From contig JBBDIT010000076.1 of NCBI GenBank assembly GCA_040880285.1, positions 3,622-67,621 on the forward strand: a DNA stretch of 64,000 nucleotides, written 5' to 3'. The notes under the pieces were generated by a model. The model saw only the letters and a list, made by a program, of their open reading frames with translations, did no database searches and was not told where the DNA came from. The position numbers and the translations under genes are program-made. This DNA comes from JANQJA01 sp040880285 (lineage in GTDB: Bacteria; Pseudomonadota; Gammaproteobacteria; Pseudomonadales; Azotimanducaceae). Of this stretch, positions 33,908 to 42,265 are shown piece after piece; position 1 is the first letter of the stretch, and each line of letters begins with the position of its first letter.

Positions 33908-34561
33908 CTAGATTCCGGTCTCTTGCGTGGCGCGTTGCAACTTGCTAATGCTCCATGGCGTTGCCGGCTGTGGGGCCGTGCCACCGATAACCGTGGTACC
34001 CTGGCCGGCGGTTGTTATTTCAGTTCGGCCGTGGCGGTTATCGACAATGAAGCCGCGCCCTTCCAGCAAGGCGACATCGAGCGTGTTGTCCGCGAATATG
34101 AACCCTCCCCATACATCTGCCCCGAGGACATTGATCAGGGCTACGGGTGTCTGGATTTCATACCGGGTTCGCCAGGCGTTAACCCCAAACCGGGTTGATG
34201 TGCGCAGGGAGCCAGAAGTCAATGTAATGCGTGCGTTGGGGCTGCCTGCATCCGGCGTATAGTCGTAGAGACGAAAGACAATGTGAGAAGCAGGACCGAT
34301 TTCGATTCGTGAGTCGTCGATCATTTCAATAGCCGCTTTTGATGTGAGATCGGTTTGGACGATGTCACTTTTGAATATGCGGGACTGGTTATCAAGAATA
34401 TAGGTTCGATTGTTCCGGACAACTGAAGGAGATCCCGATGCTGCTATGACTATACCGATTGCGCCGGGTTCAATTTCTTCATCCGTGAACGAGCAGCCTG
34501 ACATGGCCCAAACCAATGAGAGGAAGAGTGTGACGCTATGACTATTTCTTTTGAACCTCAT
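33908..34561 (-). CDS. FecR-domain lipoprotein
   Basis: A 217-residue protein with a signal and lipobox (LVWAMSGC near residue 22), then a FecR-like domain: GDSRIEIGPAS-like DDSRIEIGPASHIVFRLYDY, RITLTSGSLRTSTRFGVN, YEIQTPVALINVLGADVWGGFI. FecR domains occur both in anti-sigma factors and in stand-alone secreted regulators; here no FecI or FecA gene is near, so it is probably the second kind. ATG 34561 is used; it starts 20 bases inside the cupin gene. The FecR-PP2C/kinase proximity (400 bases, other strand) is intriguing but not evidence. Confidence 0.75.
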   Translation of the reverse strand: MRFKRNSHSVTLFLSLVWAMSGCSFTDEEIEPGAIGIVIAASGSPSVVRNNRTYILDNQSRIFKSDIVQTDLTSKAAIEMIDDSRIEIGPASHIVFRLYDYTPDAGSPNARITLTSGSLRTSTRFGVNAWRTRYEIQTPVALINVLGADVWGGFIFADNTLDVALLEGRGFIVDNRHGRTEITTAGQGTTVIGGTAPQPATPWSISKLQRATQETGI

Positions 34562-35021
34562 GCAGGTTTTCCAGGTCGACATAGTGTTTCGCGCCATTCA
34601 CGCGAAACATTCTGCGATTGATGCGGGGGTAGTCACAGATATCGATCGCATTTCGATTTCCGCCCATCAAATAGACCAGGTCTTCGTCAAAAGGATTGTG
34701 CAGCGAGTGTGGCAACGAGTGTTTCGTAAATGCCATAAAGTCGCCTGGCCCGACTTCTTGCCGGTCATCCCCAATCTCTGCAATTCCCTTACCTGAGAGA
34801 ATGTACAGGAATTCTTCGTCAACATGATGGAAGTGATAGCGGGTCGATTCATTGCCCGATTCCAGGCGTACCAGATGGATACCGAGGTCAGTTAGCCCCA
34901 GCAGGTCACCAATGGATCGGGTATAGCGGATGGCGTTGTCGTTGAATTGGTGCACGCTTACGACTTCGGTCAGCCTCGCTATGTCTCTGGCCTTGATCAA
35001 GGGATAAGGTTTTTCGGTCAT
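34542..35021 (-). CDS. Cupin domain protein
   Basis: A 159-residue single-cupin protein. Motif 1 is STRYHFHHVDEEFLYILSGKGIAEIG (two His and a Glu), motif 2 is GPGDFMAFTKHSLPHSLHNP (His ligand near the end). The metal set H, H, E, H is complete. Such cupins are isomerases, dioxygenases or small sensors. It overlaps the rhlB-like stop by 4 bases and also the FecR-like start by 20 bases, so three minus-strand genes are tightly packed. Function unknown. Confidence 0.82.
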   Translation of the reverse strand: MTEKPYPLIKARDIARLTEVVSVHQFNDNAIRYTRSIGDLLGLTDLGIHLVRLESGNESTRYHFHHVDEEFLYILSGKGIAEIGDDRQEVGPGDFMAFTKHSLPHSLHNPFDEDLVYLMGGNRNAIDICDYPRINRRMFRVNGAKHYVDLENLHEVQKK

Positions 35022-36391
35022 CGCCGACGCCCTCCTGCCGGTCTCTGCGGTGCACGATCCCTGGCGAGCGCTGCCCGAACCGGCTTTGGCGGTGTTTCCA
35101 GCAGTTCTGCAGGTGGTGCCTGACAGTCGAGTGGCTCACCGAGGAGTGCCTCAATACCCGGTAGCATAAACGAGTCATCTTCACAGGCAAGTGAGATAGA
35201 AATACCGGTGGCACCGGCCCGACCGGTGCGACCGATTCTGTGGATATAGTCCTCCGGGTCCTCTGGCAAGTTGTAGTTGACCACATGGCTGATGTTATCC
35301 ACGTGGATACCGCGGCCCGCGACGTCGGTTGCGACCAGGATTTTCAGTTCACCGGACTTGAACTTGTCGAGTGTCGATATTCGCTTTTTTTGTGGTACCT
35401 CACCAGTCAGGAGTCCGCAATCTATTCCGTTTCGATACAAGCGATCGGCCAGGCTCCTTGTTTCGTCGCGTCGGTTTACGAAGATAAGAATGCGATCAAC
35501 CTCGGCGCTCTTGATGAGGTTGTAAAGGACGGCATACTTCTGATCGCTGCTGGTCAGGTATACCCGCTGGTCTACCGAGTCCACTGCGATCTGGTCGGGA
35601 TCTATGTCGATCCGGACCGGATCTTTGGTCCATTGTGCGGAGAGTCGCCTGATATCTTCGCTGAACGTGGCACTAAACAACTGTGTTTGACGATTTTCTT
35701 TTTTTGGTGTTCGACGAATTATTTCCTTAACGTCGGGAATAAAGCCCATGCTGAGCATCCGGTCTGCCTCGTCGATGATTAGCATTTCGACCTGGGACAG
35801 ATCCACAATACGTGAGCGGCAAAAGTCGAGCAGGCGCCCGGGTGTGGCGATGACAATATCGACGTTCTTGCGGAGCTGCTGCTTTTGCTTTTCGTAGTCG
35901 ATGCCACCCACCAATGAAGCCACGATCAAATCCGTATGTCCGGCCAGTTGTTCGGCATCCTTGGCAATCTGTAGGGCTAGTTCACGGGTGGGTGCAATGG
36001 CCAGGGCAAATGGGGTTCCCGGCGGGCGTCGCTCGTGTTCGGGGTTCTCCAGTTGAAAAGCAATAGTGGAAATCAGGAAAGCGGCCGTCTTGCCGGTTCC
36101 GGTCTGGGCCTGGGCGATCACATCACGACCATCGAGCGCATGTGGCAGGACCTCTTTTTGGACCGGCGTACAGTTAAGGAATCCGAGTTCAAGAATCGCT
36201 CGATTCAATTCATCCGGCAAGTGCAGTTCTGCAAAGTCTGGTGGCAGCCTATCCTCAGGTACAACTTTATTTTTTACCTGCAGCGCGGTTGCTTTATCGC
36301 GCTGTAGCTCAGGTGGCAGTCTGGCCGCATCGTCAGGTTTGTTTTGGGTTTCATCGTCAGGCGATGAGAAGAGACGTTTAAAAAAATTCAT
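35018..36391 (-). CDS. rhlB: DEAD-box RNA helicase, RhlB-like
   Basis: A 457-residue helicase. N-terminal Q motif LGFLNCTPVQKEVLPHAL, Walker A AQTGTGKTAAF, DEADRMLSMGF, SATF, and the C-terminal HRIGRTGRAGATG are all present in order. The Gln/Arg-rich ends (RAPQRPAGGRRR) favour RNA contact. RhlB is the helicase of the degradosome and its C-terminal sequence is similar in length to the 421-residue E. coli form; RhlE-type is possible, so the symbol is not certain. It lies 22 bases after the aminotransferase stop and overlaps the cupin gene start by 4 bases. Confidence 0.85.
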   Translation of the reverse strand: MNFFKRLFSSPDDETQNKPDDAARLPPELQRDKATALQVKNKVVPEDRLPPDFAELHLPDELNRAILELGFLNCTPVQKEVLPHALDGRDVIAQAQTGTGKTAAFLISTIAFQLENPEHERRPPGTPFALAIAPTRELALQIAKDAEQLAGHTDLIVASLVGGIDYEKQKQQLRKNVDIVIATPGRLLDFCRSRIVDLSQVEMLIIDEADRMLSMGFIPDVKEIIRRTPKKENRQTQLFSATFSEDIRRLSAQWTKDPVRIDIDPDQIAVDSVDQRVYLTSSDQKYAVLYNLIKSAEVDRILIFVNRRDETRSLADRLYRNGIDCGLLTGEVPQKKRISTLDKFKSGELKILVATDVAGRGIHVDNISHVVNYNLPEDPEDYIHRIGRTGRAGATGISISLACEDDSFMLPGIEALLGEPLDCQAPPAELLETPPKPVRAALARDRAPQRPAGGRRR

Positions 36392-36413
36392 GATCTGGTA
36401 GCAGTACGACGCA

Positions 36414-37709
36414 TCATCGGCTCAATAGTTTGTTAACCGATGCCAGTTGGATGCAGACCACAAATACCTCCAGTGCTTGTCTTAGTTGATCTAATGAAGG
36501 GAAAGTCGGTGCAATCCTGATATTACGGTCTAGAGGATCCATGCCGTAAGGGAAGGTCGCACCGGCAGGTGTGAGCTTAACGCCTGCCTCGTCGGCAAGT
36601 CGAACAACTTCGCTTGCAAGGCCGGGCAGGGTGTCAAGCGAGATAAAGTAGCCTCCCCTGGGCGTCGTCCACTCAGCGATGCCTGTGCCGCCTAGCGCAC
36701 TTTCCAGTTTCGCAAGCACGAGATCGAACTTGGGTCTGATGATTGCCTGGTGTTTTGCCATATGTGCCGCCAATGCCTCGGAGTCCTTGAGGAATCGAAC
36801 GTGACGCAATTGGTTGACCTTGTCAAAGCCAATGATGGAGCCAGACAGGAATTGCTCGAAGATTGCCAGATTCTGTACAGACGCACCCAGAAAGGCGATC
36901 CCCGCTCCGGCAAAGGTGATTTTGGATGTAGAGGCAAGCATGACAACGCTGTCCTGGGTGCTTTGCTTGCGCGCGAGCGCCATCAGGTTCGACAACTCAT
37001 CAGGCTCATCAGCAAGATGATGTACCGCATAGGCGTTGTCCCACATGATGCGGAAGTTGTCTCCGGCGATGATTGGCAGTTTCGAAAGGCGTGAGACGGT
37101 TTCATCGCTGTAGGTGTAGCCGGTCGGGTTGGAGTATCTGGGAACGCACCATATGCCTTTGATAAGCGGGTCGCTGCTGACCAGTGACTCGACCTCGGCC
37201 ATGTCAGGCCCAGCTTCAGTCATGGCGACAGTGATCATCTCGATATTGAATTGCTCACAAATAGTGTAATGACGATCATAACCGGGTACAGGACACAGGA
37301 ATTTAACCCGTCCGTTTGCTGCTTTTGCCTCCCTGTGCCAGCTGTTGCCCGCGTGGTTTTGCATGAGGTCAATATACTGGTACATCAGGGTGAGGCTGCT
37401 GTTACCCCCCACAAGCACCTCATCAGGAGCTAACCCAAGTATGTCTGCACCCAGTGCCCGTGCTTCTGGAATACCGAGAATGCCGCCGTAATTCCGAACA
37501 TCAGTGCCGTCTTGCAGCAGGTAAAATCCTTCGAGAATACCGTCGAGGGCATTTGAAAGGTCCAGTTGCTCCTTCGATGGTTTGCCCCGCGTCAGGTCCA
37601 GTTTGAGTCCGGCGGCCTTGAATTGATCATAGTGGCTGGAAATGCTCTCGTGGAGTGATTGCAGTTCGGCTGTCGAAAGGTCTGCATACTTCATCATTGC
37701 ATCGCTCAT
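36414..37709 (-). CDS. Type Ic PLP aminotransferase (aspartate/alanine type)
   Basis: A 431-residue aminotransferase of the class sometimes called subgroup Ic (PF12897). LDLTRGKPSKEQLDLSNALDGIL at residue 37 is its hallmark; the PLP lysine lies in MLASTSKITFAGAGIAFLG and the aspartate in IAGDNFRIMWDNA. Members characterised so far use aspartate or similar donors. The gene overlaps the argC stop by 4 bases, which hints at work in arginine or a linked amino-acid route, perhaps as an ornithine-path or aspartate aminotransferase. Cytosolic. Confidence 0.88.
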   Translation of the reverse strand: MSDAMMKYADLSTAELQSLHESISSHYDQFKAAGLKLDLTRGKPSKEQLDLSNALDGILEGFYLLQDGTDVRNYGGILGIPEARALGADILGLAPDEVLVGGNSSLTLMYQYIDLMQNHAGNSWHREAKAANGRVKFLCPVPGYDRHYTICEQFNIEMITVAMTEAGPDMAEVESLVSSDPLIKGIWCVPRYSNPTGYTYSDETVSRLSKLPIIAGDNFRIMWDNAYAVHHLADEPDELSNLMALARKQSTQDSVVMLASTSKITFAGAGIAFLGASVQNLAIFEQFLSGSIIGFDKVNQLRHVRFLKDSEALAAHMAKHQAIIRPKFDLVLAKLESALGGTGIAEWTTPRGGYFISLDTLPGLASEVVRLADEAGVKLTPAGATFPYGMDPLDRNIRIAPTFPSLDQLRQALEVFVVCIQLASVNKLLSR

Positions 37710-38674
37710 TTCGTCGAAATGCCGGTGAATTCAGGGATACCCAGCATCAAATTCAGATTCTGGACCGCTGCGCCGGCAGCACCTTTGCCAAGGTTGTCGA
37801 GACGCGCGATAAGCAGTATTTGCGCTTTGGTCCCGAACACAAAAAGGTCCACCTGATTGGTATCGTTATTCGCCTGGGGTTCAAGTTGTCCCTGTTCCAG
37901 TGCTGACTCGTCGTTGGCTTCATGGACCCTGATACATTCCTCGTCCGCATAGGCCTCGGCCAACAATGTGCTGACTTCGGCAGGGGTTACTTTTTTGCGG
38001 AGCCAGGTCTCTGACAGAGGTGTGCTAACGAGCATGCCCTGCGGGAAGTGACCCACTGATGGCAAGAACATGGGTGCAATGGAGAGCCCCGCATAGTACT
38101 TCATTTCGGGCACGTGTTTGTGATTCATTGGCAGCGCATAGGGTCTGGAATACCAGAGCGAATCCGGATGTGACTTTGCTCTTGCTTCATAGCGTTCGAT
38201 CATGCCGCGGCCACCGCCTGTATACCCGGACACTGCGCTGATCGTGAGCGCCGTGTCAGGATTGAGTATGCCGCTTGCAACCAGGGGACGTATCGCCAGT
38301 AAGAAGCCAGTGGGGTAACAGCCCGGGTTGGAAACCTTGTTGGCAGAGATAATCGCGTCACGCTGACGTGCCCCGGTTCCGGTTTTGAGCTCGGGCAAAC
38401 CATAAATCCATTCCCGGTCCACGCGGTGGGCGGTGCTGGCATCCAGCATCCGCGCCTTGCTGTTGGCGGCCAGTTTGACAGTCCTTTTTGCTGGCTCGTC
38501 CGGCAGGCAAAGGATGACCAGGTCCGCCTCATTCACGAGGTCATACTTTACGCGTTCATCTTTACGGTCAGGCGCCGCGATCTCGAGAATTTCAAGGTCA
38601 TCACGACCTTCAAGATACTGGTGGATCTTGATGCCGGTGGTGCCTGCCTGTCCGTCGATAAATATCTTGTGCAT
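37706..38674 (-). CDS. argC: N-acetyl-gamma-glutamyl-phosphate reductase, type 2
   Basis: A 322-residue enzyme that reduces N-acetylglutamyl-5-phosphate to the semialdehyde in arginine biosynthesis. KIFIDGQAGTTGIKIHQYLEGR near the start is the type 2 NADP-binding loop; SNPGCYPTGFLLAIRPLV near residue 115 has the catalytic Cys, and KHVPEM and GHFPQGMLV follow. It is shorter than type 1 ArgC (about 340-350). Start ATG 38674; the stop overlaps the downstream aminotransferase by 4 bases, so both are in one message. No argB or argJ nearby. Confidence 0.93.
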   Translation of the reverse strand: MHKIFIDGQAGTTGIKIHQYLEGRDDLEILEIAAPDRKDERVKYDLVNEADLVILCLPDEPAKRTVKLAANSKARMLDASTAHRVDREWIYGLPELKTGTGARQRDAIISANKVSNPGCYPTGFLLAIRPLVASGILNPDTALTISAVSGYTGGGRGMIERYEARAKSHPDSLWYSRPYALPMNHKHVPEMKYYAGLSIAPMFLPSVGHFPQGMLVSTPLSETWLRKKVTPAEVSTLLAEAYADEECIRVHEANDESALEQGQLEPQANNDTNQVDLFVFGTKAQILLIARLDNLGKGAAGAAVQNLNLMLGIPEFTGISTK

Positions 38675-38702
38675 CTTTTTGTGTCGTCAATCATTTGGCT
38701 GG

Positions 38703-39425
38703 CTAACGCAGTTGTCGGAAAAATTCCCGGAGGTCTTGTGCCAGCAGTTCAGGCTGTTCCAGCGCTGCAAAATGTCCTCCCGCGGACATGCGGGTCCAAT
38801 GCTGGATATTGTAGAGCTCCTCGGCCCAGGCGCGTGGCGGCTGGTAGAGTTCGCCAGGAAACATCGCGCAACCCGTGGGCGTCGCGATTCTACCACGTTC
38901 GAACAAATTGTTATCAGCATGAGCGGACTCGTAATAAAGGCGCATGGACGAGGTTATGCAGGCATTCACCCAATACACCATGATGTTCGTGAGTAAGTCG
39001 TCCTTGCTGATACTGGATTCGATGTTGCCACCGCAGTCCGTCCAGGCGGCAAGGCCGGCCGGTGAATCATTGAGTCCGTAGCCCAGCGTCTGCGGCCTTG
39101 TGCCCTGGATTGCCTGGTATCCGGCGCCCTCAGCCAGGGCGGCCGTCCAACTGCTGATGGGCGAACCCCAATCCCCTCCCTGGGCGCCAAATCGGGAATA
39201 ACCCAGTCGTTGCATGAGTTCGAGATGGCCTTGTGCAACCTGCTTCTGGTCAAAGCCGGGTTCGGTGGGGGGCTCGGAAAAACCGTACCCGGGGATCGAT
39301 GGGCAGATCAGATGAAATGCATCTTCCGCGTTGCCTCCAAACATCTGGGGCTCGGTCAGCATCGGGGTGATTTTGGAGAACTCGGTAACGGAACCGGGCC
39401 ATCCGTGCGTCATGATCAGCGGCAT
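38703..39425 (-). pseudogene. Epoxide hydrolase, N-terminal domain lost
   Basis: A 240-residue remnant of an EHN-type alpha/beta epoxide hydrolase (normally about 370-390). The catalytic domain is intact in outline: HGWPGS (7-12), nucleophile Asp85 in AQGGDWGSPI, catalytic His in SAGGHFAALEQPELLAQDL at the C-terminus, and FPGELYQPPRAWAEELYNIQHW. But the N-terminal EHN domain of about 110 residues is absent: in-frame codons 39426-39479 still encode VKVRSLHFVHQRSSNDHA, a recognisable piece of the family, then the sequence meets the stop of the GT2-like gene. No in-frame start precedes ATG 39425. Truncation by a rearrangement is the best explanation; a functional short form is less likely. Confidence 0.75.
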
Positions 39426-39499
39426 GGCATGATCGTTAGATGACCGCTGGTGAACGAAATGAAGACTCCGAACTTTGACGGAATCATAACATCGAGGTG

Positions 39500-40720
39500 T
39501 TAGCGTTTCTCCGGCGCGAAGCAGATGTGCGCAAGGTATTGGCGTATTGCCTGAGGTTCTGATTCGCTTATGGGCAATATTTTACTGCCAACGAGTTCTC
39601 TCAGGGGCACAGAGGGGAAGTATTCATCTCGAAGGGAGTGGATTAGCTTGAGAGTCCTGAACCCGTCCAGATAGTCGTCTATACGCCGGTTGTGAGATGC
39701 CACTTGTTGCAGTAAGCCACTGCGCTCGGCCCAGCCAGTCAGGGACGGCGACAATATTTTCTTGAATTGATCCGGTTCACCTGCCGTTTTCAAGGCATCA
39801 ATGAGTACTCGGAGCGACTCGAACACACGTGGATCATACAAGGTAAATTCCGAGAGCGGATCTGTCATTTGCAGGATTTTGCTGAGTGCAGGTCCCGTGC
39901 CAAAAGGAACGCGGTCCGATTCCCGGGCAGAGATCCGGATCAACGGTGATGCCAGTTGACGAATTGCACCAGTCTTGGCCAGCTTGTTGAGCAGGTAAAA
40001 GTCCTCGGCAGCGTTGCGCCTGGGGAAACCGCGAACGCGCGCGTAATGCACCGGGTTGATTGCCAGAACGCTGCCGATTGTGATGTGGGCGTAAGGTGAC
40101 CTTGCGTATTTAAGACCCGCAACATAGTACAGCATGGAAATCTCATAGAGTTGGGCTGCGAGCGCCAGGTCTTTGGTCGCGATGTGTTCAAACGGGAAAT
40201 TGATGGCGGCGGTGTTTGGGCCAATTTGGGACTCAGCCGCTGTGAAATAGTCAGGCGGCAGGGTCACGTCAGCATCTGTCGAATAAATGGGGCCTGGATC
40301 AATGGCGCCTTGTGCCATCATAAAGAGTGCAATGTCGGCGCCGATTTTTCTCGCGAGCCCGACGCCGCGTCGCGCTGGAATCGTTTGTCCAACTGAACAA
40401 CGATCCACCAGCAGGACATCGTAGGCCTGGCGCGTCCTATGGAGTGAAAGTGGGCCGATGCACGCGTGTTGTGTTGAATTGGACCTGACCTCGTGGAGCA
40501 ATGCCCGGGTGGCCTCATCGTCCCCTGGCGCATTTACTACAAGGATGAGCAGGAAGGGGTGGGTACAAACAGCGGCAAGGGCTGCCTCGATATCGCCCAG
40601 GGTTTCACGGTAGGCAGGCATAACAAGGCAGTGCTGATAGCAGGTGTCACAAATGCCGTGGGTCAGGCAGGCTTCGGGTTCTGCGTGGCGGGCAAGATAC
40701 TTGTCGATCGCACGATCCAT
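39500..40720 (-). CDS. GT2-like glycosyltransferase with N-terminal Cys cluster
   Basis: A 406-residue protein. The main part has an A-type glycosyltransferase pattern: HCLVMPAYRETLGDIEAAL as start, AINFPFEHI, and IYSTDADVTLPPDYF with a DxD. The N-terminus carries C18-x5-C24-x2-C27-x3-C31 (CLTHGICDTCYQHC) with two His between, a possible zinc or iron-sulfur site unusual for GT2. No membrane helix. ATG 40720 is preferred; a GTG at 40807 overlaps the miaE end. It is 26 bases after miaE in the same direction. Acceptor and donor unknown. Confidence 0.68.
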   Translation of the reverse strand: MDRAIDKYLARHAEPEACLTHGICDTCYQHCLVMPAYRETLGDIEAALAAVCTHPFLLILVVNAPGDDEATRALLHEVRSNSTQHACIGPLSLHRTRQAYDVLLVDRCSVGQTIPARRGVGLARKIGADIALFMMAQGAIDPGPIYSTDADVTLPPDYFTAAESQIGPNTAAINFPFEHIATKDLALAAQLYEISMLYYVAGLKYARSPYAHITIGSVLAINPVHYARVRGFPRRNAAEDFYLLNKLAKTGAIRQLASPLIRISARESDRVPFGTGPALSKILQMTDPLSEFTLYDPRVFESLRVLIDALKTAGEPDQFKKILSPSLTGWAERSGLLQQVASHNRRIDDYLDGFRTLKLIHSLRDEYFPSVPLRELVGSKILPISESEPQAIRQYLAHICFAPEKR

Positions 40721-40746
40721 ATCCACGGCTGAAACGGTAACCTGGT

Positions 40747-41325
40747 CTAATGTAGACGGGGGCGTATTGGCAACCCCGTCATAATTGTGTTCTCGATCTG
40801 CAGCCACTCTTCGAGCCGTAAGTCGATGGCGTCCCGCGAAAAGTATTCGCCTGCAAGGTTAATAAACAGCTGGTGATGATTATGCTCTGAGCGCGCCAGG
40901 GTCTTATAGAAGGTGGCGAGTTCCGGGTCTGTAATGGTGGTGGCGATGATGTCAAATCGCTCAGCACCACGGGCCTCAATGACGGCAGCTGACAGTAGCC
41001 GGTCCAGGAAGTAATCGTCCTTGCCTTTGCGCATATGGACCTGTATCTGGTTAACATATGGGTCCTTTTCATCCGGTCGCAATGTCAGCTGGCGCGAGGT
41101 GGCGAGCTTGACCACCTGGCGAAAATGATTGAGCTCCTCCAGTGCAAGTTCGATCATCGCTGTTACCAGCCGGGTTCGATCCGGGTAATGGGCAACCATA
41201 GACATTGCCATGGCTGAAGCCTTGCGTTCGTTTGCGGCATGGTCCAACAGGAAGTCGTCAAATCTGGTCAGCACCGTTTCAATCCAATTGGCCGGCGAGC
41301 TCGATTTGAGGCTGAGCCTGGTCAT
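40747..41325 (-). CDS. miaE: tRNA-(ms2io6A37) hydroxylase MiaE-type
   Basis: A 192-residue di-iron protein that hydroxylates the isopentenyl group of ms2i6A37 in tRNA. The di-iron ligand pairs are visible: DHAANERKASAMA near residue 30, ALEELNHFRQVV near 64, EARGAERFD near 117 and SEHNHHQLFI near 147, giving the E-x6-..-ExxH double motif. The length is a little shorter than the 250 of Salmonella MiaE but matches the short MiaE group of marine and Pseudomonas species. It overlaps the upstream carboxylesterase stop by 4 bases. Confidence 0.9.
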   Translation of the reverse strand: MTRLSLKSSSPANWIETVLTRFDDFLLDHAANERKASAMAMSMVAHYPDRTRLVTAMIELALEELNHFRQVVKLATSRQLTLRPDEKDPYVNQIQVHMRKGKDDYFLDRLLSAAVIEARGAERFDIIATTITDPELATFYKTLARSEHNHHQLFINLAGEYFSRDAIDLRLEEWLQIENTIMTGLPIRPRLH

Positions 41326-42148
41326 CTGCTCGCCCTGAGCACTTCGCTCAGGAAGTCCGAGATATTTTCAACTTCTTCGAGGCAGACTTGATGACCCATG
41401 GGATAGTCGAACCATCGCACATCGTATCCCAGCCTGATGAGATTCTCTCTCGATGTAGCAGCGCGCATGACCGGGATCATCGGGTCATGGGTGCCATGGA
41501 CCATGAGGACTGGAATGGCCAGATTGGCGTCGGATCTCTCACGCCCAGTGCTATTGACGTCATGCAGGTAGGTAGACAGGGCAATAATCCCGCCAATCCG
41601 GAAAGGAAGTCGCAAGCCAGTGTGCAAGGCAATGACACCGCCCTGGGAAAAACCAGCCAGTACGATTCGTTCGGAAGGAATGCCACGGGTCATCTCACGA
41701 TCGATAAAGGCCTCAATTTGGCCCGCGGATTGAGCAATGTCATCGGTACCTGAACTCTCTGAATGGGGCACAAAGTCATACCAGGCTCGCATTTCCGCGC
41801 CACCGTTGATGGTGATGGAGCGGATGGGCGCGTGCGGGAAAATGAACCGGATTGCGAGTGATTCCGGTAAATTCAGTTCCGGTACGATGGCTTCGAAGTC
41901 GTGGCCATCGGCGCCGAGCCCGTGTAGCCAAATGACCGTGGCGGTTGCCGGCTGTTCCGGTTCGAGTTCAATATGTTCGAGGAGTTNNNNNNNNNNNNNN
42001 NNNNNNNNNNNNNNNNNNNNNNNNNNNNNNNNNNNNNNNNNNNNNNNNNNNNNNNNNNNNNNNNNNNNNNNNNNNNNNNNNNNNNNATGACCGTGGCGGT
42101 TGCCGGCTGTTCCGGTTCGAGTTCAATATGTTCGAGGAGTTCGTTCAT
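41322..42148 (-). CDS. Phospholipase/carboxylesterase family hydrolase, split by an N run
   Basis: A hydrolase of the carboxylesterase/acyl-protein thioesterase-like (EstB, YpfH) group. From ATG 42148 it reads MNELLEHIELEPEQPATATV, then the N run interrupts. If the 55-bp copies on both sides of the run are merged, the frame continues IWLHGLGADGHDFEAIVPEL and on to LAGFSQGGVIALHTGL, MVHGTHDPMIP and GHQVCLEEVENI: Ser, Asp and His of the triad are present and length becomes about 224, usual for the family. In the deposited sequence the frame is broken only by the gap. It ends in the start of miaE with a 4-base overlap. Confidence 0.85.
41987..42086. other. Scaffold gap of 100 N, probably spurious
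   Basis: Exactly 100 N. The 55 bases before it (41932-41986) and the 55 after it (42087-42141) are identical. Such flanks arise when two contigs that share a k-mer overlap are joined by mate pairs rather than merged. Removing the run and one copy restores the open frame of the carboxylesterase. Confidence 0.95.
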
Positions 42149-42265
42149 GGCGCGATGATAGCGAATAAACCGTGCGCTGACAGCAGAGCCGGCGGTTTGC
42201 GCGAAGACTTTGTCTTGTGACTTAATACCAGACCAAATTCTGGAATCGAATAGGGAGAAAAACAC

